DNA from: Anaerolineaceae bacterium
Lineage (GTDB): Bacteria > Chloroflexota > Anaerolineae > Promineifilales > Promineifilaceae
Direction: 5' to 3'
NCBI GenBank assembly: GCA_002699125.1
Contig: PABI01000049.1
Span: 1 to 64,000 of the forward strand
DNA: 64,000 bases
Shown: one piece after another, positions 60,825-64,000 of the stretch
Numbering within the stretch: the stretch's first letter is position 1
Layout: the number at the start of each line of letters is the position of its first letter
Program-made: the position numbers and the translations under genes
The notes under the pieces: model-generated
What the model saw: the letters and a program-made list of their open reading frames with translations, nothing else
Told to the model about the DNA's origin: nothing
Database searches by the model: none

Positions 60825-61203
60825 ATTGCTTTACAGGTGCGACGCACTTGCCGCGATGTGACGGACAGCAAAAGTCGCTAAAGAAAGTGCGCCGCCCCTC
60901 TGTTGTCTGGGACCAGAGTACCGTCATTACGCTTTGACCCGCTAGGCAAGATGGTATATGCTTTTGGCCTCTTGAAAACCATTTGGGGTGGTTGGGGCAC
61001 AACAGCAAAGATTCTCCTATCACTCACATAAAACTTACCAAAGGGATACCCGTATCTGCAAGCCAGGCAGCCAGGCAGCCGGTTAGCAGACACGATAATC
61101 CGTATTATTGTCTTGCAACGGGTTGGCTCTCTTTTCGCGTTTTGCGAGGGCGTTTTGTCTTCATTTGGCCCGTTGCCCACAAAGCCACACAGGAGAATAA
61201 ATC
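60825..61203. other. 379-bp spacer without a clear gene
   Basis: I see no convincing protein gene or RNA here. Short frames on both strands have no ribosome site. The promoter of the HU-like gene is presumably in the last 150 bp; I could not assign -35 and -10 boxes. Confidence 0.5.
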
Positions 61204-61599
61204 ATGGCAACCAAAATTCAGGCAATTAATACATACCGGCCTCGGGTAAAGCTGGGGCGCCGAGCGGAAACAGATGAACTGGTCACGTTCATTGCCCGCA
61301 GCACAGGGTTAAATGAAAGTGGGGTGCGGCAGGTGTTGTTAGAACTGCGTGACGCTGCAATTTTCTTTAATCAGCAGGGCCGGGGCATTCAGCTGGAAGG
61401 GTTGGGCACCTACAGCCCCAGTATCGATCTGGCAGGGACGATCAAAGTAAGCCACCGGGCGGATACCGCCTTAAAAAACGCCTTAAATGCCCAGGGCTCG
61501 TTTATGGGTGAAATTATCAACCGGGCCAATATTGGCAAAACGGGTGATGAGCTGGTGGCAATGTGGAACACAGACAACCCGGACGATCCGGTGAGCTAA
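61204..61599 (+). CDS. HU-like DNA-binding protein
   Basis: A 131-aa HU/IHF-domain protein. It starts with MATKIQAINTYRPRVKLG, followed by the HU helix pair (RRAETDELVTFIARSTGLNESGVRQVLLELRDAA in pieces) and the strand GIQLEGLGTYSPSIDLAG; the DNA-arm residues are followed by a C-terminal tail of 35 residues. AGGAGA lies ahead of the ATG. Length exceeds the 90-aa norm because of extensions at both ends. Confidence 0.85.
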   Translation: MATKIQAINTYRPRVKLGRRAETDELVTFIARSTGLNESGVRQVLLELRDAAIFFNQQGRGIQLEGLGTYSPSIDLAGTIKVSHRADTALKNALNAQGSFMGEIINRANIGKTGDELVAMWNTDNPDDPVS

Positions 61600-61649
61600 T
61601 GTTCCTCTGAGGAAGTTCTTCCGAAGAATTTCCTCAGAAGAAAAAAAAG

Positions 61650-61686
61650 TTTCTAGTGAAGAACGCGATCCGTTCTTCACTAGAAA
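61650..61686. terminator. Bidirectional terminator between convergent genes
   Basis: TTTCTAGTGAAGAAC (61650-61664) pairs exactly with 61672-61686 around a 7-base loop. A-run on one side (61642-61649) and on the other (61684-61690) suit termination on both strands, between the HU-like and the pyruvyl-transferase genes. A related TTCTAGTAAAGAA follows. Confidence 0.7.
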
Positions 61687-61717
61687 AAAATTTTTCTAGT
61701 AAAGAAAGTTTGGGCAT

Positions 61718-62878
61718 TTACTTGTCTGAAAGCAGCATCGTTTTGACGTCAGCCCACATAGCGCTTGTAGACCATTGCAGCTGCTCGTTGGCATTGTTTA
61801 GGCGGGTGATAAGCTGCGTCCGGTAAGGTTCTTCGATCATGGAATCGAGCAGGGGCGCAAGGTCGCTTGTAGCGATTAAAGGGGAGACGAGGGATTCGGG
61901 GCAGTTGTAATCCTCTAGCAGCATCTGGTATTTGTGGCTCCAGCCCGTTGCCAGCACCGGCACCCCTTGCGCCAGGCTGCTGATTAGCCCATGGTATCGT
62001 GAGCTAACGGTGATCAGCGATTGTCCGATAATCCCCTTGATTTTTAAGGCATCCGGTTCGCGCACAATGGGAACGGCCATTGCCAACCCCGCTGTAATCG
62101 CCTGGCACACTGCTAAATCCGCCTGCGTTTCATGAACCAGCAAAAACGGCCGTAGCCCCTTTGCCTGTAAATATTCCACAATTTGGATTAAAAAGGGAAT
62201 GTAGTTAGCCTGCACATCGGCCGCCGTCTTGGCCAACATGCGCTCATTGGGAATAATGCATGGTTGCCTGTGCCAGACTGCTTCCCCTTGCGGAATAATG
62301 GGCTGCACCAGATTGGTAAAGTCTGGTGCAAGTTTGATGTGGGGCTGACGGCCGTTTAGCGTCACCAAATGATCATAAGAAAGTGGATCACGCGCATAGA
62401 CCAGATCGGCAAGCTGAACAATTTCTTGCATTGCCTCTGCCATCCGTGTATGGGTAAATGGACCAAACGCCTGAGGCAGCAGCACGATTTTTTGACCATA
62501 TTGTTTGGCCCGCCGGTAGTAACTGCGCATCAACTCCGGATAAACTGGCCCAAACTGATCACTGTAGGCAAACCCTGACGCATCTAATATTGCCTCAACT
62601 TCAGGCAGCCGAACCCAGCCCCAACGCTGCCGCAGCGCCGGTGGCAGCAGGCCAAGTACCCCGTTAAGCAACGGTCCCACAAAAAACAGCTTGCGCGAAT
62701 CCAGCCACGCCAGATGCGCCACTCCTGCCTGCCGCCGCTGTTTAAAACTACTTCCTTTCAGGCCAATGGCTGCTGTCGCGCCGACCTCCTCCCAACTGTT
62801 AAGCTGTTGCAGTGCAGCGCGCAGCATCAGCTCTGCCCCCTTGTTGACAAAGTTGACCCCCTTGATTTCGATAATCAT
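61718..62878 (-). CDS. Polysaccharide pyruvyl transferase (CsaB-like)
   Basis: A 386-aa transferase of the CsaB/PS_pyruv_trans family. N-terminal IIEIKGVNFVNKGAELML, a mid motif VLLPQAFGPFTH and C-terminal SSRYHGLISSLAQGVPVLATGWSHKY with the conserved His-Gly are visible. It adds pyruvate ketals to a cell-surface polymer. ATG 62878 is one base past the nitroreductase stop, so the two are coupled; the longer frame to 62983 overlaps that gene and was rejected. Confidence 0.9.
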   Translation of the reverse strand: MIIEIKGVNFVNKGAELMLRAALQQLNSWEEVGATAAIGLKGSSFKQRRQAGVAHLAWLDSRKLFFVGPLLNGVLGLLPPALRQRWGWVRLPEVEAILDASGFAYSDQFGPVYPELMRSYYRRAKQYGQKIVLLPQAFGPFTHTRMAEAMQEIVQLADLVYARDPLSYDHLVTLNGRQPHIKLAPDFTNLVQPIIPQGEAVWHRQPCIIPNERMLAKTAADVQANYIPFLIQIVEYLQAKGLRPFLLVHETQADLAVCQAITAGLAMAVPIVREPDALKIKGIIGQSLITVSSRYHGLISSLAQGVPVLATGWSHKYQMLLEDYNCPESLVSPLIATSDLAPLLDSMIEEPYRTQLITRLNNANEQLQWSTSAMWADVKTMLLSDK

Positions 62879-62879
62879 C

Positions 62880-63971
62880 TTAGCGGTACCGGCGCAGCGT
62901 ATGCAGCATCTTTTTGGCCGAATAAGGCACCCGCTCTTCTGGATCGGGATAGCCGAGGGCAACCAGCATAATGACCCGTTCATCCGGCGCTAGCTGGAGC
63001 AGGTTGGCCATCTTGCGCTCCTGGGCCTCAATATCAGCCCAATTGATACAGCAAGAGCTGAGCCCCAGCGTTTCCAGAGCCAGCACAAAAGACATGGCCG
63101 CCAAGGCACCATCAATGTAAATGAGATGCCGATCGCGCTCGCTAAAATAAGCGCGCTGCCGTCCCACAATCACCGCCAGCGCCGGGAAATTGTGGTTGAA
63201 CCCCAATGTGCCCAGCGCCAGGGACGCTGCCTGCTGCACCGTAATGTCGCTCTTGTCATCGAAAAGGTGAAATACAAATGGCTGACGGTTGCAGGCGCTG
63301 GGCGAGAGGGCCGCAACGGTAATTGCCTGGTCAATCAGGCTGCGCGGGACGCTTTGGGGCAAAAACCAGCGTACGGAACGCCGCCGTTGAGCCAGTTCCA
63401 GCAGCTGCATGTAGCTTACGGGAAGCGGCCGTTGCAAATCACGTTTGTATGGGGCTTTTACCACCGCCGATTCTTGCTTTAACGTCTGGGCTTCTGCCGC
63501 TACCTCGGCAAACGATTGCCGGGCATCTGTTATCACCGGATGCTCGCCAACCGCTGAAAAGTAATCGGTAAGCACATCGGTTGCCCACAAGATTTCTTCC
63601 AAATCACCGCTGCCTGCGGCGCATTCAGCCAACCGCTGCCGGTAGGTCCGCACCGTTTCGCCAATGTAATCCAGGGCAAAGAGAGGGCGGCGCGGTTTCA
63701 TGATGAGCCCTTTTTCTAGTTGATGAATGTTGCGCCGCAGCAAATAGTGGCTGCCAGATTGGGAGCGATCATCCTGTTCATAAAACAACCGCCCAAAGGC
63801 GACTGCGCGATGCTCCCGCCAAAATGCTCTGGACAAAAATGTATAGTAAAAAGTGCTGGTTATCTGCGTCCGTGCTGTCAGGCGAAGCATGAAATAATCC
63901 ATCGTCCGTAGGAAAGTTCTAAGCCAGGCTTGCATTTTTGGGGATAATAATTTTTTTAGTAAATTTTTCAT
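62880..63971 (-). CDS. Nitroreductase-family protein with N-terminal extension
   Basis: A 363-aa protein. The C-terminal half is a nitroreductase-type FMN domain: AQRRRSVRWFLPQSVP, AALSPSACNRQPFVFHLF and ETLGLSSCCINWADIEAQE. About 190 residues in front have no recognised fold. In reading order it leads the pyruvyl-transferase gene by one base. Such combinations occur in exopolysaccharide loci and may be involved in redox chemistry of the polymer. The start at 63971 is only 29 bases from the window end, so upstream signals are not visible. Confidence 0.82.
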   Translation of the reverse strand: MKNLLKKLLSPKMQAWLRTFLRTMDYFMLRLTARTQITSTFYYTFLSRAFWREHRAVAFGRLFYEQDDRSQSGSHYLLRRNIHQLEKGLIMKPRRPLFALDYIGETVRTYRQRLAECAAGSGDLEEILWATDVLTDYFSAVGEHPVITDARQSFAEVAAEAQTLKQESAVVKAPYKRDLQRPLPVSYMQLLELAQRRRSVRWFLPQSVPRSLIDQAITVAALSPSACNRQPFVFHLFDDKSDITVQQAASLALGTLGFNHNFPALAVIVGRQRAYFSERDRHLIYIDGALAAMSFVLALETLGLSSCCINWADIEAQERKMANLLQLAPDERVIMLVALGYPDPEERVPYSAKKMLHTLRRYR

Positions 63972-64000
63972 TTGCTCTCAATTTTTGCCTTAAGTAAATG

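Overview
The window reads as one chromosomal segment of a moderate-GC bacterium, most likely a Chloroflexota member of the Anaerolineae/Caldilineae type. This is an inference from the protein styles seen (SCP2-domain proteins, split NuoL/N-like membrane modules, a TniQ-type transposon, a very large exopolysaccharide locus) and from an iterated palindrome ACGGCCGT. That octamer recurs every few hundred bases in 24-39 kb and thins out in the regions that look acquired.

Layout. 0.2-3.1 kb: a multi-PAS hybrid histidine kinase and a single-domain response regulator. 3.1-9.25 kb: a Tn7-like core on the minus strand (tnsA, tnsB, tnsC, a long tniQ/tnsD) with its own promoter and three 22-bp-periodic sites in front of tnsA. 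Just beyond them ends an unknown 305-aa gene. 10.2-11.9 kb: a short stretch packed with hairpins and perfect palindromes that carries two tiny genes (a zinc-binding peptide and a Cas2-like/SinR-type protein). 12.0-23.5 kb: an accessory, defence-like island. It holds an unknown operon with a 4-TM membrane protein, an IS1595-type transposase, an XRE-ImmA/IrrE protease with a DUF4411 PIN partner, a HerA-NurA pair, several decayed transposases, an orphan C5-cytosine methyltransferase and a truncated IS256-type transposase. 23.55-23.9 kb: a diverged tandem duplication of about 174 bp.

24.0-36.2 kb looks like resident chromosome: an acyl-ACP-reductase-like oxidoreductase with a membrane anchor, two SCP2 proteins, a three-gene NuoL/NuoK/NuoN-like module, a lipoprotein, RarD, a patatin-like lipase and an iron alcohol dehydrogenase. 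36.3-58.3 kb is a minus-strand exopolysaccharide/O-antigen-like cluster: WbaP-type initiating transferase, TagA/WecG-type transferase, several GT4/GT2 transferases, two flippases, two ligase/polymerase proteins, Wzz, DegT aminotransferase, acyltransferase, methyltransferases, sulfotransferase. Together these could assemble, decorate and export a sulfated or methylated heteropolysaccharide. 58.5-64 kb: a secreted protein with three ~200-aa repeats, an HU-like protein, a polysaccharide pyruvyl transferase and a nitroreductase.

The least explained parts are the possible Tn7-like right end beside the 305-aa gene, the 12.0-13.5 kb operon, the palindrome field at 10.2-11.9 kb, the 174-bp duplication, and a MITE-like repeat sitting in frame inside the first O-antigen ligase gene. 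Functions are read from motifs by eye; no database search was possible.
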